From Acuticoccus yangtzensis (lineage in GTDB: Bacteria > Pseudomonadota > Alphaproteobacteria > Rhizobiales > Amorphaceae), in contig NZ_MJUX01000002.1 in the NCBI RefSeq assembly GCF_001927245.1, positions 62,001-126,000 on the forward strand: a stretch of 64,000 nucleotides of DNA, written 5' to 3'. Below the pieces are notes generated by a model that was not told where the DNA came from, did not search any database, and saw only the letters and a program-made list of their open reading frames with translations. The stretch's first letter is position 1, and each line of letters opens with the position of its first letter. This document shows positions 39,240 to 48,164 of this stretch, piece after piece. The translations under genes were made by a program, and so were the position numbers.

Positions 39240-39276
39240 AAAAAAGGCGCCGCGGTCCTGCCGCGGCGCCTTTTTT
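39240..39276. terminator. bidirectional intrinsic terminator
   Basis: A 10-bp perfect GC stem (39246-39255 with 39261-39270) has six A on its left and six T on its right, so it terminates in both directions. It serves rpmJ (+) and the convergent TPR protein gene (-). Confidence 0.95.
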
Positions 39277-39307
39277 CGTACCCGGCTCGCAGGCCCGGCC
39301 GCACCGC

Positions 39308-39967
39308 TCACGCCGCGCTGCCGTCGACCTCCAGCTTGAAGCGGTCGCGCCGGTCGCGCGTGTCTTCGAGGAAGGGGTGGATCTCCAAGGCGCGGGTCAT
39401 CACGTCCACCGCGGCGGCCTTCTGGTCCATCGACACCATAATCACCGACAGGCCCACCAGAGCGCCCCAGTGGCGCGGCTCCAGCTTCAAGGTCTGCTCG
39501 ATATCGGCAATCGACCGCCCATAGTCGCCGGCCAGGAAGTTCACGGTCGCGCGGCGGTTCCAGCCCTCGGCGAAGTCCGGCTTCAGCCGCACCACACCGT
39601 CCAGCAGGTCGAGCGCCAGGCCGTAGTCCTTACGCCGCATCGCCACCGCGGCGCGGTTCATCAGGAGGTCCACCGTGTCGCTGCCGGAGGCGGTCATGCG
39701 GCGCAAGATGTGGCCGGCGATGCGGTCCGCCCGCTCCTTCGTGGTGGCGCGGGCCAGCTCGTCGAACATGCGGTCGAGCCGTGAGGCGCGGCGCTCGTCC
39801 GCCGAGGGTGCGCGTGGCCGGTCGAGCCTGTCGGCCCGGTCGCCCTTGTTCGCGGTGATGCCGCCAGGGTCGGACGGCAACGGATAGAGCCCGCTCTGGG
39901 CCCCGGCCGGACCGGCTGCGCACACCGACAACGCAACCGCAAGAAACAGGCGCTTTGTGCTGATCAT
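39308..39967 (-). CDS. secreted TPR protein
   Basis: A 219-residue protein with a signal peptide (residues 1-23, ending PAGAQ). After a polar arginine/aspartate-rich stretch, tetratricopeptide-type helices fill the C-terminal 130 residues (e.g. AVAMRRKDYGLALDLLDGVVRLKPDFAEGWN split over two lines, and LAGDYGRSIADIEQTLKLEP). Such envelope TPR proteins are scaffolds for protein complexes. The ATG at 39967 gives the signal peptide; the longer open frame upstream is not used. Convergent with rpmJ across a shared terminator. Confidence 0.87.
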   Translation of the reverse strand: MISTKRLFLAVALSVCAAGPAGAQSGLYPLPSDPGGITANKGDRADRLDRPRAPSADERRASRLDRMFDELARATTKERADRIAGHILRRMTASGSDTVDLLMNRAAVAMRRKDYGLALDLLDGVVRLKPDFAEGWNRRATVNFLAGDYGRSIADIEQTLKLEPRHWGALVGLSVIMVSMDQKAAAVDVMTRALEIHPFLEDTRDRRDRFKLEVDGSAA

Positions 39968-40167
39968 CGCCTGAGTGTGCGCGCGATCCGCCCGCCAGTC
40001 AAAGGGCACCCGGTCGCAGCCCTGCCGCAGCCGGCGCACGCTCGCTCCAAGCCCCGCCACGGCCGGACGCACAACCGTGACGGGCATCACTGCGAAACGC
40101 TCAATCAAAGGCGATCTTCAGGTGGTCGGCGGGACAGACCCGCCCCAGCAAACCGGAGAGACCCACA

Positions 40168-40503
40168 ATGAAGTCCATCGTCGCCACTTCCACCGCCGTG
40201 GTCATCGCTGTCTCGGCCCTCACCGTCACCCCGGCCGCGCAGGCCGCCCCTCTCGTCGCCGCCGCGCAGAGCGACGTGACCGCCGCCGGCCACCGCGGCC
40301 GCCCGCACCACGGCCACCATCGCCGCCCCCACCACGGTCATGGCGGGGCCGCCGCCGCGGGCATCGTCTTCGGCCTCTCGGCGCTCGCCATCGGCGGCGC
40401 GCTTGCCGCACAGAGCCGCCCCCGCTGCTACATCGAGCAGGTGGAGGTGTGGAGCCCGCGCCGCCAGGCCTTCGTCATCCGCGACCGCGAGGTCTGCCGC
40501 TGA
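40168..40503 (+). CDS. secreted His-rich glycine-zipper protein, unknown
   Basis: A 111-residue protein with a signal peptide (ending AAQAAP), a histidine/arginine-rich segment at about residues 41-58 (HRGRPHHGHHRRPHHGHGG), then a hydrophobic alanine/glycine helix (GAAAAGIVFGLSALAIGG) resembling a glycine zipper, and a C-terminal part with two cysteines. Small rhizobial envelope proteins of this plan are common but uncharacterised. It ends in front of a clear intrinsic terminator. Metal binding by the histidines is possible. Confidence 0.75.
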   Translation: MKSIVATSTAVVIAVSALTVTPAAQAAPLVAAAQSDVTAAGHRGRPHHGHHRRPHHGHGGAAAAGIVFGLSALAIGGALAAQSRPRCYIEQVEVWSPRRQAFVIRDREVCR

Positions 40504-40509
40504 GCTTAC

Positions 40510-40537
40510 AAAAAAGCCGCCCTCAAAGGCGGCTTTT
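40510..40537. terminator. intrinsic terminator between convergent genes
   Basis: GCCGCC (40516-40521) pairs with GGCGGC (40528-40533), flanked by AAAAAA on the left and TTTT on the right. It can end transcription of the His-rich protein gene (+) and of the ACC deaminase gene (-). Confidence 0.88.
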
Positions 40538-40557
40538 CGTGGTCCCCGGGCGGCGCT

Positions 40558-41571
40558 TCAGCCGTCCTTATAATAGTAGCTGTAGCCGTTCAGCGCGGGC
40601 GCCCCGCCGAGGTGTGCGTAAAGCACCTTCGACCCCTTCGGAAAATAGCCCTTCCGCGCAAGGTCGATCATCCCTTGCATGGATTTGCCCTCGTAGACCG
40701 GGTCCGTCATCATCGCCTCGGTGCGGGCGGCGAGGCGGATCGCGTCGTTGGTCTCCTCGCTCGGCACCCCGTAGGCCGGGTAGGCGTAGTCCTCCAGGAT
40801 GACGATCTCGTCCTCACGCACCGCCCGCCCGAGGCCGACCAGCTCCGCCGTCCCGTCGACGATCTGGCGCACCTGGGCGCGGGTCTGCGCCGGGGTGGCC
40901 GAGGCGTCGATGCCGATCACCCTGTCCGCCCGGTCCTGCGCCGCGAAGCCGACGATCATGCCGCCCTGCGTCGACCCCGTCACCACGCAGACGATGATGT
41001 AGTCGAACCGGAAGCCGAGATCCGCCTCCTGCCGCGCCACCTCCTCGGCGAAGCCCACATAGCCGAGCCCGCCATATTTGTGCACCGAAGCGCCTGCCGG
41101 GATCGCATAAGGCTTGCCGCCCGCGTCCTTCACCGACTGGATCGCGTCCTCCCAGCTCTGGCGGATGCCGATGTCGAAGCCGTCCTCCACAAGACGGCTG
41201 TCCGCGCCCATCAGGCGGGTGAGCAGAATGTTGCCGACGCGGTCATAGACGGCGTCGAAGTGCGGCACCCATTTCTCCTGCACCACGACGCACTTCATGC
41301 CGAGTTTGGCCGCCGTGGCCGCCACCATGCGCGTGTGGTTCGACTGAACGCCGCCGATGGATACCAGCGTGTCCGCCCCCGCGGCGATCGCGTCCGGAAT
41401 GATATATTCCAGCTTCCGCAATTTGTTGCCGCCGAATGCGAGGCCCGAGTTGCAGTCCTCGCGCTTGGCCCAGATCTCCACGTCCGCGCCGATGGCGGCC
41501 GACAGGCGCGGCAGCTTTTCGATCGGCGTCGGCCCGTAGGTCAGCGGATAGCGTTCGAATTTCTCCAGCAT
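40558..41571 (-). CDS. acdS: 1-aminocyclopropane-1-carboxylate deaminase
   Basis: A 337-residue PLP enzyme, exactly the usual AcdS length, cleaving the ethylene precursor ACC to ammonia and 2-oxobutyrate. The start [31 protein letters not shown] with PLP-lysine 50, Ser77 in GGVQSNHT, the [10 protein letters not shown] segment with the catalytic Tyr-Glu pair, and [10 protein letters not shown] are present. The residue after SN is His instead of the Gln of characterised bacterial AcdS, a position that separates D-cysteine desulfhydrases. ACC deaminase is favoured by overall similarity. No acdR regulator is adjacent. Confidence 0.88.
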   Translation of the reverse strand: MLEKFERYPLTYGPTPIEKLPRLSAAIGADVEIWAKREDCNSGLAFGGNKLRKLEYIIPDAIAAGADTLVSIGGVQSNHTRMVAATAAKLGMKCVVVQEKWVPHFDAVYDRVGNILLTRLMGADSRLVEDGFDIGIRQSWEDAIQSVKDAGGKPYAIPAGASVHKYGGLGYVGFAEEVARQEADLGFRFDYIIVCVVTGSTQGGMIVGFAAQDRADRVIGIDASATPAQTRAQVRQIVDGTAELVGLGRAVREDEIVILEDYAYPAYGVPSEETNDAIRLAARTEAMMTDPVYEGKSMQGMIDLARKGYFPKGSKVLYAHLGGAPALNGYSYYYKDG

Positions 41572-41747
41572 CGGCGGCGGTCCCTTTTCGTCGATAGTGC
41601 CGCGCAATCTAGCCGGGCCGGGGCGAAAGGTGCTCCCATAATGCGGGCTCAAGGGGCGCCGATGCTGCATCCACGCCGGCAAAGGGCCGCTATCGCTGCA
41701 ATGAAGACCTCATCTGCGGAAGATACTTTCACCCCGTGCGGCCTCCG

Positions 41748-42953
41748 TCAGACCGGCGCGCGCGGCCGGCGCAATGCGTCGGCTCTGAGGCGGCGTGCCA
41801 GCGCTCTCAACGCAGCACGCTCGGGCACCGGCGCGCCCGGCGGGCCGAACAGGGCACGGTCCACCGCTGCGAGGTCGCCGGGCCCCGCCCCTTCCGCCGC
41901 CGCCGCGGTGCGGAACGCCGCCAGATCGCCCCGCCGGGCCGCCCGCATCATCGCCCGCTCCGCGCGTGACGGAACCACCCGCCGCACCCGGCGCTCAAGC
42001 TCCGCCCGGCTCGCCATCCGCGCGCCCGGCAGCGCCAGCCCCAGCGCGACCACCACGCCCGCACCGGCCGCCGCGAGCGCCAGCCACGCCCGCCCGAAGC
42101 CCTCGCGCCAACCCTCCGCCCGGTTCTCGGCGAACCCCGTCACCGCGATCGGCACCGCCGGAAGCGTCACCACGTGCGCTTCCCGCTCCAGCGTGTCGTA
42201 AAACGGGATCTCCACGGCGGGCAAAACGCCCGGCTCGCCGGTGATCGGCTGGAAGGTCCACTGCCAGGTGACCGTGCTGATCGGCCCGCCCCAGGTCAGC
42301 TCGGTGGTCCGCTTCTCCGGCGCAACGAACGTGATCAGCCACGGCTCACGCATCTGCGGCTGCGGCGGCAGCATCTCCGCCGTCGCCCCCAGCGCCCACA
42401 GCGTCACCCGCCGCGTCACCGTGGCGTTCGGCTCCAGTTGGCCCGGCCCCTTGTCCCAGCGGTCGGACATCTCGATCATCTTGACCGGCATCCACCACGC
42501 ATCGTCCTGCACGGGTGCAGGCGCCACGGCGAGCGTCACCGGCGCGGAGGAGATCACGTGATCGTCCCACCCGCCCTCGGGGCTGGGGATCGACAGATGG
42601 TCCTTCACGGGCGCGATGGTGAGCACCCCAGCCCGCTGCGGGAAGAAGGCGAGGCGCCGCTCCATGACCCGCACCTGGCGCCCCTCGATGCGGTCGGCGC
42701 GCCACACGTCTTGCGTGAGCTGCATCCATTCCAGCCCCGGCATGCGCGGGATTTCGACCTCGTATCGCGCCACCTCCACCTCGAAGGTCACGCGCAAGGT
42801 GGCGAGCACCATCTCGCGCACGACCGGCGGCGCGCCGCGCTCGTCCAGCACGACCTCGATGCGCGCATCCTTCGGCGACAGCGTCGCCGCGGCGGCGGGC
42901 CAACCGGCGGACACCGCCAGAAGGGCGGCGAGTATCAGGCGCATCATCACCAT
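41748..42953 (-). CDS. BatD-like membrane protein
   Basis: A 401-residue protein with a signal peptide (ending PAAAA), a long beta-rich periplasmic region with BatD features (early PPVVREMVLATLRV, then LPAVEIPFYDT), a single transmembrane helix near residue 295 (ALAAAGAGVVVALGLAL), and a basic alanine/arginine-rich cytoplasmic tail. It is the last gene of the seven-gene MoxR/Bat operon and overlaps the TPR gene by 7 nt. Bat proteins are linked to aerotolerance and envelope stress. Function here is by context. Confidence 0.82.
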   Translation of the reverse strand: MVMMRLILAALLAVSAGWPAAAATLSPKDARIEVVLDERGAPPVVREMVLATLRVTFEVEVARYEVEIPRMPGLEWMQLTQDVWRADRIEGRQVRVMERRLAFFPQRAGVLTIAPVKDHLSIPSPEGGWDDHVISSAPVTLAVAPAPVQDDAWWMPVKMIEMSDRWDKGPGQLEPNATVTRRVTLWALGATAEMLPPQPQMREPWLITFVAPEKRTTELTWGGPISTVTWQWTFQPITGEPGVLPAVEIPFYDTLEREAHVVTLPAVPIAVTGFAENRAEGWREGFGRAWLALAAAGAGVVVALGLALPGARMASRAELERRVRRVVPSRAERAMMRAARRGDLAAFRTAAAAEGAGPGDLAAVDRALFGPPGAPVPERAALRALARRLRADALRRPRAPV

Positions 42954-43633
42954 GGCGAGGCCTCCTCCGTGGCCGGAATGCCCGCCGCCCGCCGCCTGTC
43001 ATATTCGGCGATCAGGCGCTTCTTCAGATACTCGCCCGGCGCATCGTCCAGCGTTTCCAGCCACTCCGACGTCGCCGCCACGGTGCGCGCGTCCACCGCC
43101 TTGCGCAGAGCATCGGAGGGGACCACGGGGACGTGAGGGTTGTCCGGGTCGAAGATCGCCGCCTCGATGCCCTCGCCCGCCAGATGCGCGCGGATGCGCC
43201 CGCGCCCCATCGCCTCGCCCTCGTGCGGCGGCACCAGCGCGCCCACCACCTCGCGATTGTGGCGCGCCCCGGCGTCGAACCTGTTGGCGAAGAGGACGGC
43301 GTCGAAATAGTCCGCCGACAGCGAGAAGTCGCCCGTCGCGGCGAGGCTGTTGCCGCGATTATAGGTCACGCGGCGGCCGATCTCGCGAAACAGGGCGTCG
43401 GCCTCGGCGTAGCGGCCGAGGTCGTAGAGGGCGGCGCCCCTCACCGCGTCGTCGCCGAGGAAGGGGAGCGCGGCGCCCGGCAGGCCGGCCATGAAGGCGA
43501 GCCGCGCGAAAGCCGCCGGGCCCGCCGCGACGGCCGCCGCCAGCGCCACCAGTGCGAGCGCCACGAAGGGCCGCCGCACCAGGCGCCGGGCGAGGTCGCG
43601 CGGAGCCGCCAACAGTTCCCCCCGCGCCCTCAT
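42947..43633 (-). CDS. TPR protein of Bat operon (BatC/BatE-like)
   Basis: A 228-residue protein with a basic start, an alanine-rich transmembrane segment (about residues 24-42), and TPR-like helices (AVRGAALYDLGRYAEADALFREIG; VTYNRGNSLAATGDFSLSADYFDAVL, each abbreviated here). Its position between a VWA gene and BatD matches BatC/BatE-type TPR partners. It overlaps the VWA gene by 4 nt. Confidence 0.75.
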   Translation of the reverse strand: MRARGELLAAPRDLARRLVRRPFVALALVALAAAVAAGPAAFARLAFMAGLPGAALPFLGDDAVRGAALYDLGRYAEADALFREIGRRVTYNRGNSLAATGDFSLSADYFDAVLFANRFDAGARHNREVVGALVPPHEGEAMGRGRIRAHLAGEGIEAAIFDPDNPHVPVVPSDALRKAVDARTVAATSEWLETLDDAPGEYLKKRLIAEYDRRRAAGIPATEEASPW

Positions 43634-44550
43634 CGCGGCCTCCGGAAGAGGAAGGCCGCCGGGACCAGCGCCAGGAACAGAAGGGCGCGGCCGTGGTCAT
43701 CGTACATCAACGCGGCGATCTCGCGCGGCAGGGTGGCGGTGGAGGCTGCGGCGAGGCGGTCCGCCAGCGCCCCCGCCTCGTCCGGCCGCACCATGGTCCC
43801 GCCGCCGGTCCGTGCCAGCGCCGCCAGCGCGTCCGGCTGCGGCTGCGGCGCCCCATAAGGCCGCTCCGCCGGGGCGATGTAGACAGCCGACAGCACCGCA
43901 CCGGCCTCTCTCAGCGCGTTCGCCGCATCCGTGGCCTGCGGGCCAAGCCCGCCGCCGTCGGAGATCAGCACCACGTCGCGCCGCAACTCCGCCTCGCGCG
44001 GCAGAACGTCGGCCGCCAAGACGAGTGCGCGGTCCGGGCGGCTTCCAGCATCCGGCATCGTGTCCGGCCCCAGGACGGAGACCAGCGTTTCGAGGAGGCG
44101 CGGATCGTCGGTCGGCGCGCTGGCGAGATAGGCGTCGGCCGCGAACAGGATCAGCGCCACCGGCCGCCCGGTGGACCCGAGGAGCCGCGCCGTCACAGCA
44201 CGCGCGGTGTCCAGCGTCCCGCCCTCGGTCATGGAGCGCGAGAGGTCGACCGCGACCACCACCGTGTCGAGGCTGCGCAGCGCCGGGGCGGTCTCGCGCT
44301 CCGTCGCCGGACCCGCCAGGGCGAGCGCCACGATACCCGCCGCCACCGCCAAGAGGGTCACGCGGTGGTCCTCCCCCGCCGCCCGCACGAAGCCGAGCGA
44401 GACGAGGTGCGGCCGGAGCTGGCTGTCGATCAGCCCCGCCCAGCCGGAGCGCCGCTCGCGCCGCGCCGCCACGAAGGCCAAGAGCGCCACGGCCGGCAGC
44501 GCCGCCAGCCACAGCGGGCGCAACAGGGTGAGACCCATGAGCTCGATCAT
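43630..44550 (-). CDS. VWA-domain membrane protein (BatB-like)
   Basis: A 306-residue protein with two N-terminal hydrophobic helices, a von Willebrand A domain with the MIDAS motif DLSRSM, and a C-terminal transmembrane helix (ALLFLALVPAAFLF). The topology equals BatA/BatB, with the metal-binding domain facing the periplasm. It starts 13 nt after the upstream VWA gene's stop. Two VWA proteins in tandem are a hallmark of Bat operons. Confidence 0.88.
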   Translation of the reverse strand: MIELMGLTLLRPLWLAALPAVALLAFVAARRERRSGWAGLIDSQLRPHLVSLGFVRAAGEDHRVTLLAVAAGIVALALAGPATERETAPALRSLDTVVVAVDLSRSMTEGGTLDTARAVTARLLGSTGRPVALILFAADAYLASAPTDDPRLLETLVSVLGPDTMPDAGSRPDRALVLAADVLPREAELRRDVVLISDGGGLGPQATDAANALREAGAVLSAVYIAPAERPYGAPQPQPDALAALARTGGGTMVRPDEAGALADRLAAASTATLPREIAALMYDDHGRALLFLALVPAAFLFRRPR

Positions 44551-44563
44551 GCCGCGCGCCCCC

Positions 44564-45517
44564 TCACAACAGCCGCCGCCCCGCCGCCAGCACGGCGAGC
44601 GCCAGCGCCAGCGCCGCCCCCGCGGGCCACGGCCACAACGCCTCCAGCGCCATCACCGGCGGCGCGCGCGACTGGGACGGCTCCAACCGGTCCACCGCCT
44701 CGGCGACGCGGGTCAGCTCGTCGGTGGAGCGCACGCGGAACATCTCGCCGCCGGACAGGCGGGCGACGTCGGTGAGGGTGGCGACGTCCAGCGCGTCGGC
44801 GCGGCCGCGCGCCATCAGCGCCTCGGCCCGCTCCGGCCCCAGCGCGATGGTGTGGATGCGGATCCCCCGCGCGGCGCCGAGCCGCGCCGCCTCCGCCGGG
44901 TCCACCCGCCCGGTGGTGTCCACCCCGTCCGACAGGAGGATGACGACGCGGCTATCCGCCGTTCCTCCGTCGAGCCGCTTCATGGCGAGGCCGAGCCCGT
45001 CGCTGATCGCCGTGGAGCGGCCGGAGACGCCTACCGTCAGCGTCTCCACCACGTGGGCGACGCTGGTCACGTCGTGGGTCAGGGGCGCGGCGACATAGGC
45101 CTTGTCGCCGAAGACGACGAGGCCGACCCGGTCGCCCGCGCGCCCCTCCACGAACCGCGCCGCGACGCTCTTCACCGCCTCCAGACGCGACACCTCCGCC
45201 CCGCCCAGAATGAAGTCCTCGGTTTCCATGGAGCCGGACAGGTCGATGGCGAGCACGATGTCGCGGCCGGACGCGGTGATGATGTCGAGGCTCTTGATGC
45301 GCTGCGGTCCGGCCAGCGCCACCACCACCAGCGCCCACACGGCGAGCGGGGCAAGGAGGCCGACGCGCCGCCGCGTGCCGCCGGTGCGGGTGACCTCCGC
45401 GGCGAGGGCGGGCGGCAGATAGGCCGCGCTCACCGCCCCAGCCCTCGCCGCCCGCCACACGAAGGCGACGAGCGGCAGGAGAAGCAGCAAGAAGGCGCCG
45501 GGCGCAGCAAAATTCAC
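44564..45517 (-). CDS. VWA-domain membrane protein (BatA-like)
   Basis: A 317-residue protein with the same plan: two N-terminal helices, VWA domain with canonical MIDAS DLSGSM and a Thr/Asp pair further on (LSDGVDTTG), and a C-terminal helix. The GTG at 45517 overlaps the upstream DUF4381 stop (GTGA) and gives the family-like start NFAAPGAFLLLLLPL; a start ten residues earlier would lack that overlap logic. Confidence 0.9.
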   Translation of the reverse strand: MNFAAPGAFLLLLLPLVAFVWRAARAGAVSAAYLPPALAAEVTRTGGTRRRVGLLAPLAVWALVVVALAGPQRIKSLDIITASGRDIVLAIDLSGSMETEDFILGGAEVSRLEAVKSVAARFVEGRAGDRVGLVVFGDKAYVAAPLTHDVTSVAHVVETLTVGVSGRSTAISDGLGLAMKRLDGGTADSRVVILLSDGVDTTGRVDPAEAARLGAARGIRIHTIALGPERAEALMARGRADALDVATLTDVARLSGGEMFRVRSTDELTRVAEAVDRLEPSQSRAPPVMALEALWPWPAGAALALALAVLAAGRRLL

Positions 45518-46071
45518 CGCGTCCCCTCCCCTGTCCCGCGGGGCCACGTCGCGCCCGGCGAAGTCACGCGGGGCGACGTCACGCGGGGCAAAGTCACGCC
45601 GGCCGCGGTGTCGTATCGGGCGGCGCCGGACGAACCGGCGGACCCGTCCCGCGATGGGGTGCCCGGCGCGCGCCTCCGCCGGCCCTGCTGCGCGGCGCGC
45701 GCGAGGATCTCGGCCTCGATCGCGGCGAAGTCCGGCGCTGTGCCGGGGGCGTAGAGCACGTCGTCGAGGCCTGGCGGACGCGGCGCATCCGGCCCCGCGG
45801 CCGCCAGAAGCCGCGCCAGGCCGACGAGCCGCGCCTCAGCCGGGGCCTGCGCGAGAGCGGCGATGCGCGCCGCAGCCTCGGCCACAGGGTCCACCCGCCG
45901 TGCGAGCAGCGGGCGCAGCAGCAGGACGAGCACGAGCGCGGCGATGACGCCGAGCGCGAAGGCGGCCAGCGCATCGCGGGGGCCGAGCACGGCATAGTCC
46001 ACCGGAAGGCGGATCGGCCGCAGAGCCTCCACCAGCGGAGCCGGATCGAAAGTGTCGCCGTCGCCCGCCAT
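45514..46071 (-). CDS. DUF4381-type membrane protein of MoxR/Bat operon
   Basis: A 185-residue protein with one transmembrane helix (about residues 36-53, within ALGVIAALVLVLLLRPL) and an alanine-rich cytoplasmic helical region, as in DUF4381 proteins that lie between DUF58 and VWA genes. The last ~30 residues come from 15-bp DNA repeats (VTLPR/VTSPR type) and look disordered. Its ATG overlaps the DUF58 stop by one base (TAATG). Confidence 0.8.
   Translation of the reverse strand: MAGDGDTFDPAPLVEALRPIRLPVDYAVLGPRDALAAFALGVIAALVLVLLLRPLLARRVDPVAEAAARIAALAQAPAEARLVGLARLLAAAGPDAPRPPGLDDVLYAPGTAPDFAAIEAEILARAAQQGRRRRAPGTPSRDGSAGSSGAARYDTAAGVTLPRVTSPRVTSPGATWPRGTGEGTR
45547..45606 (-). repeat. 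in-frame 15-bp minisatellite in DUF4381 gene
   Basis: Four 15-bp units with a GTCACGCGGGGC-like core (45547-45561, 45562-45576, 45577-45591, 45592-45606) encode a repeated VTSPR-type pentapeptide at the protein's C-terminus. Confidence 0.85.
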
Positions 46072-46976
46072 TAAGAAAGGTCCAGTCCGTCCAGCCGGGC
46101 GGGGGCGGCGGAGTCGACGATCCGCACGCGCGCCCCCAGCGCCTCGAACGCGGCGATGCGCCCGCCTTTGTCGGCCGCCGAAAAGCGGCCCTCGGTCACG
46201 ATCCCGTCGTCGCCATAGAACGTGATGCGGCCGGCGGGGGGTGTGGCCTCGAACGGATCACGGATGAGGATCAGCGTCAGCCGGCGGCGCCGGGCCAGTG
46301 CGCCGACCACCGCGTCGAACGCGGCTCCGGGCGTGTCCAGTCCGGTGGCGCAGAGGATGGCGCCCCCCGGCGGCACCAGACGGCCCGCCCTCTCCAAGCT
46401 GGCCGCCAGCGGCTCGGTCGTGCGGCGGCCACTCGCCGCGGCCTCGCGCGCATGGGCGAGAGCGCGGCGGTGGGAGTCCTCCAGGGCGCCGGCGATCTGC
46501 ATCATCGTCGCCTCGCGGGCGCGCACCGGGACATGGTCGAGCGCACCGTCGCGCACGGCGAGGAGGCCCGCCTTGCCGCCGCCGTCGATCACCTCCCACC
46601 CGGCCGCGGCCAGCACCTCCGCCGCGGCCACCGAGCGCAGCCGCCCCCGCGTCGCCCACAGCATGGGGCTGCGAAAGTCCGCCACCAGCAGCGCCGCCCG
46701 GTCGCGTTCTTCGTGGAAGGTGCGCACGTGGAGGCGGCCGGTGCGCGCCGTGGCGGCGGCGTCGGCGTGGCGCAGGTCGTCGCCCTCGGCGAAGGGGCGC
46801 ACGTCGTTGATGTCGAGTCCGTGGCCGCGCCGCCGCCCTGCGAAGCCGCCGGGACGCAGCACGCTCGGCACCGCGCGGCGGCGGGCGGCCGCACCGGTGT
46901 GGCGCAGCGCCACCAAGGCGTCGAAGGCCACCTCCGTGGCGCTGTTGCGCGGCGCCGCGCTCATGGCCGGGGCCAC
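46071..46976 (-). CDS. DUF58 domain protein
   Basis: A 301-residue soluble protein of the DUF58 family, always associated with MoxR ATPases. The hallmark near residue 55 is LDINDVRPFAEGDDLRHADAAATARTG (shortened to its core RPFAEGDDLR and DAAATAR), followed by a degenerate VWA-like fold beginning ALLVADFRSPM in which the MIDAS serine positions are partly retained. An alternative ATG at 46964 gives MSAAPRN. It lies 40 nt after moxR. Confidence 0.88.
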   Translation of the reverse strand: MAPAMSAAPRNSATEVAFDALVALRHTGAAARRRAVPSVLRPGGFAGRRRGHGLDINDVRPFAEGDDLRHADAAATARTGRLHVRTFHEERDRAALLVADFRSPMLWATRGRLRSVAAAEVLAAAGWEVIDGGGKAGLLAVRDGALDHVPVRAREATMMQIAGALEDSHRRALAHAREAAASGRRTTEPLAASLERAGRLVPPGGAILCATGLDTPGAAFDAVVGALARRRRLTLILIRDPFEATPPAGRITFYGDDGIVTEGRFSAADKGGRIAAFEALGARVRIVDSAAPARLDGLDLS

Positions 46977-47016
46977 CTCATCAACGGCGCCCCAGTGCCG
47001 CGCGGCGTCCGTCCGG

Positions 47017-48009
47017 TCACAGCGGACGCACGGCGGCGAGCGCGGCGGCGATCAACCCGCGTGCCGTCTCCCCGTCCGCCGTCGCCCGCCACGTCGGCGC
47101 CAGACGATGCGCCAGAACGTCCGGCGCCAGCGCGGCGACGTCCTCCGGCACCACGAAGGCGCGGCCGGCGAGGAAGGCTCGCGCCCGCGCCGTCGCCGCC
47201 AGCGCCAGCGTCCCGCGCGGCGAGACCGCGTGGCCCACGCGCCCGGCGATCCCCGCCTCACCGTCCGCCCGCGTCGCCATGACGAGGCGCACGATATAAT
47301 CCTTCACCGCGGCCGACAGATGCACCGTCGCCACCGCGCGCCGCATGTTCGCCAGCGCCGCGTGGCTGACGTGCTCCTCCATCGCCAGCGGCACACCCGT
47401 CCCGGCCTCACCCTCCACGAGGTCGAGAATGGCAAGTTCCGTCGCCGCGTCCGGCAGGCCGACCAGGACATGAAAAAGGAAACGGTCGAGCTGCGCCTCG
47501 GGCAGCGGGAAGGTGCCCTCGTGCTCGATCGAGTTCTGCGTCGCCACCACCATGAAGGGGTCCGGCAGAGCGCGGGTCGCCCCGCCGACCGTGACCTGAT
47601 GCTCGGCCATCGCCTCCAGCAGAGCCGACTGCACCTTGGGTGGCGCGCGGTTCACCTCGTCCACCAGCACCAGATTGTGGAACACCGGGCCGGGGACGAA
47701 CTCGGTCACCCCCCGCTCGGGCCGGAACACCTGGATGCCGACGATGTCGCCCGGCATGAGATCCGGCGTCGCCTGGATGCGGGAGAAGGCGCCCTCCACA
47801 CCGTCGGCGAGCCGTTTCACGGCGCGCGTTTTCGCAACGCCCGGCGGTCCCTCGACCAGAACGTGACCACCGACCAGAAGCGCGATCACCAGCCGTTCGA
47901 CCAGCGCCTCGTGACCGACGAGGCCGGCCGTCATCGCCCCCAGAAGCGCCTGAGCGGGGCCATGAGCCCCTGTCTCGGCGCGCACGGGCGCCCCCTCACT
48001 CACCGACAC
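47017..48009 (-). CDS. MoxR-type AAA+ ATPase
   Basis: A 330-residue MoxR ATPase, a chaperone-like AAA+ protein that acts with VWA proteins to mature enzymes or envelope complexes. Walker A GPPGVAKT lies at residues 54-61, Walker B is LVLVDEVNRAPP, sensor 1 is MVVATQNSIEHEGTFPLPEAQLDRF (sensor Asn in TQN) and the C-terminal lid has VSPRGTLAL. The start is uncertain because only GTG codons (48009, 48003) precede the helical segment required by the fold. First gene of the operon. Confidence 0.92.
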   Translation of the reverse strand: MSVSEGAPVRAETGAHGPAQALLGAMTAGLVGHEALVERLVIALLVGGHVLVEGPPGVAKTRAVKRLADGVEGAFSRIQATPDLMPGDIVGIQVFRPERGVTEFVPGPVFHNLVLVDEVNRAPPKVQSALLEAMAEHQVTVGGATRALPDPFMVVATQNSIEHEGTFPLPEAQLDRFLFHVLVGLPDAATELAILDLVEGEAGTGVPLAMEEHVSHAALANMRRAVATVHLSAAVKDYIVRLVMATRADGEAGIAGRVGHAVSPRGTLALAATARARAFLAGRAFVVPEDVAALAPDVLAHRLAPTWRATADGETARGLIAAALAAVRPL

Positions 48010-48164
48010 GTCGCACCATGGACCACGGGTCCTTCCCTTGCCTTTGAGGCCCGCAGTCTCACGCCGCAGACGGCGAAGGGAAAACGAGACCTTAGTGGCA
48101 TTCCGTCCGGCCGCCGGTGAAGAATGCCGACCGGACGACCGCCAACCTGCTGACGGACAAGTGG

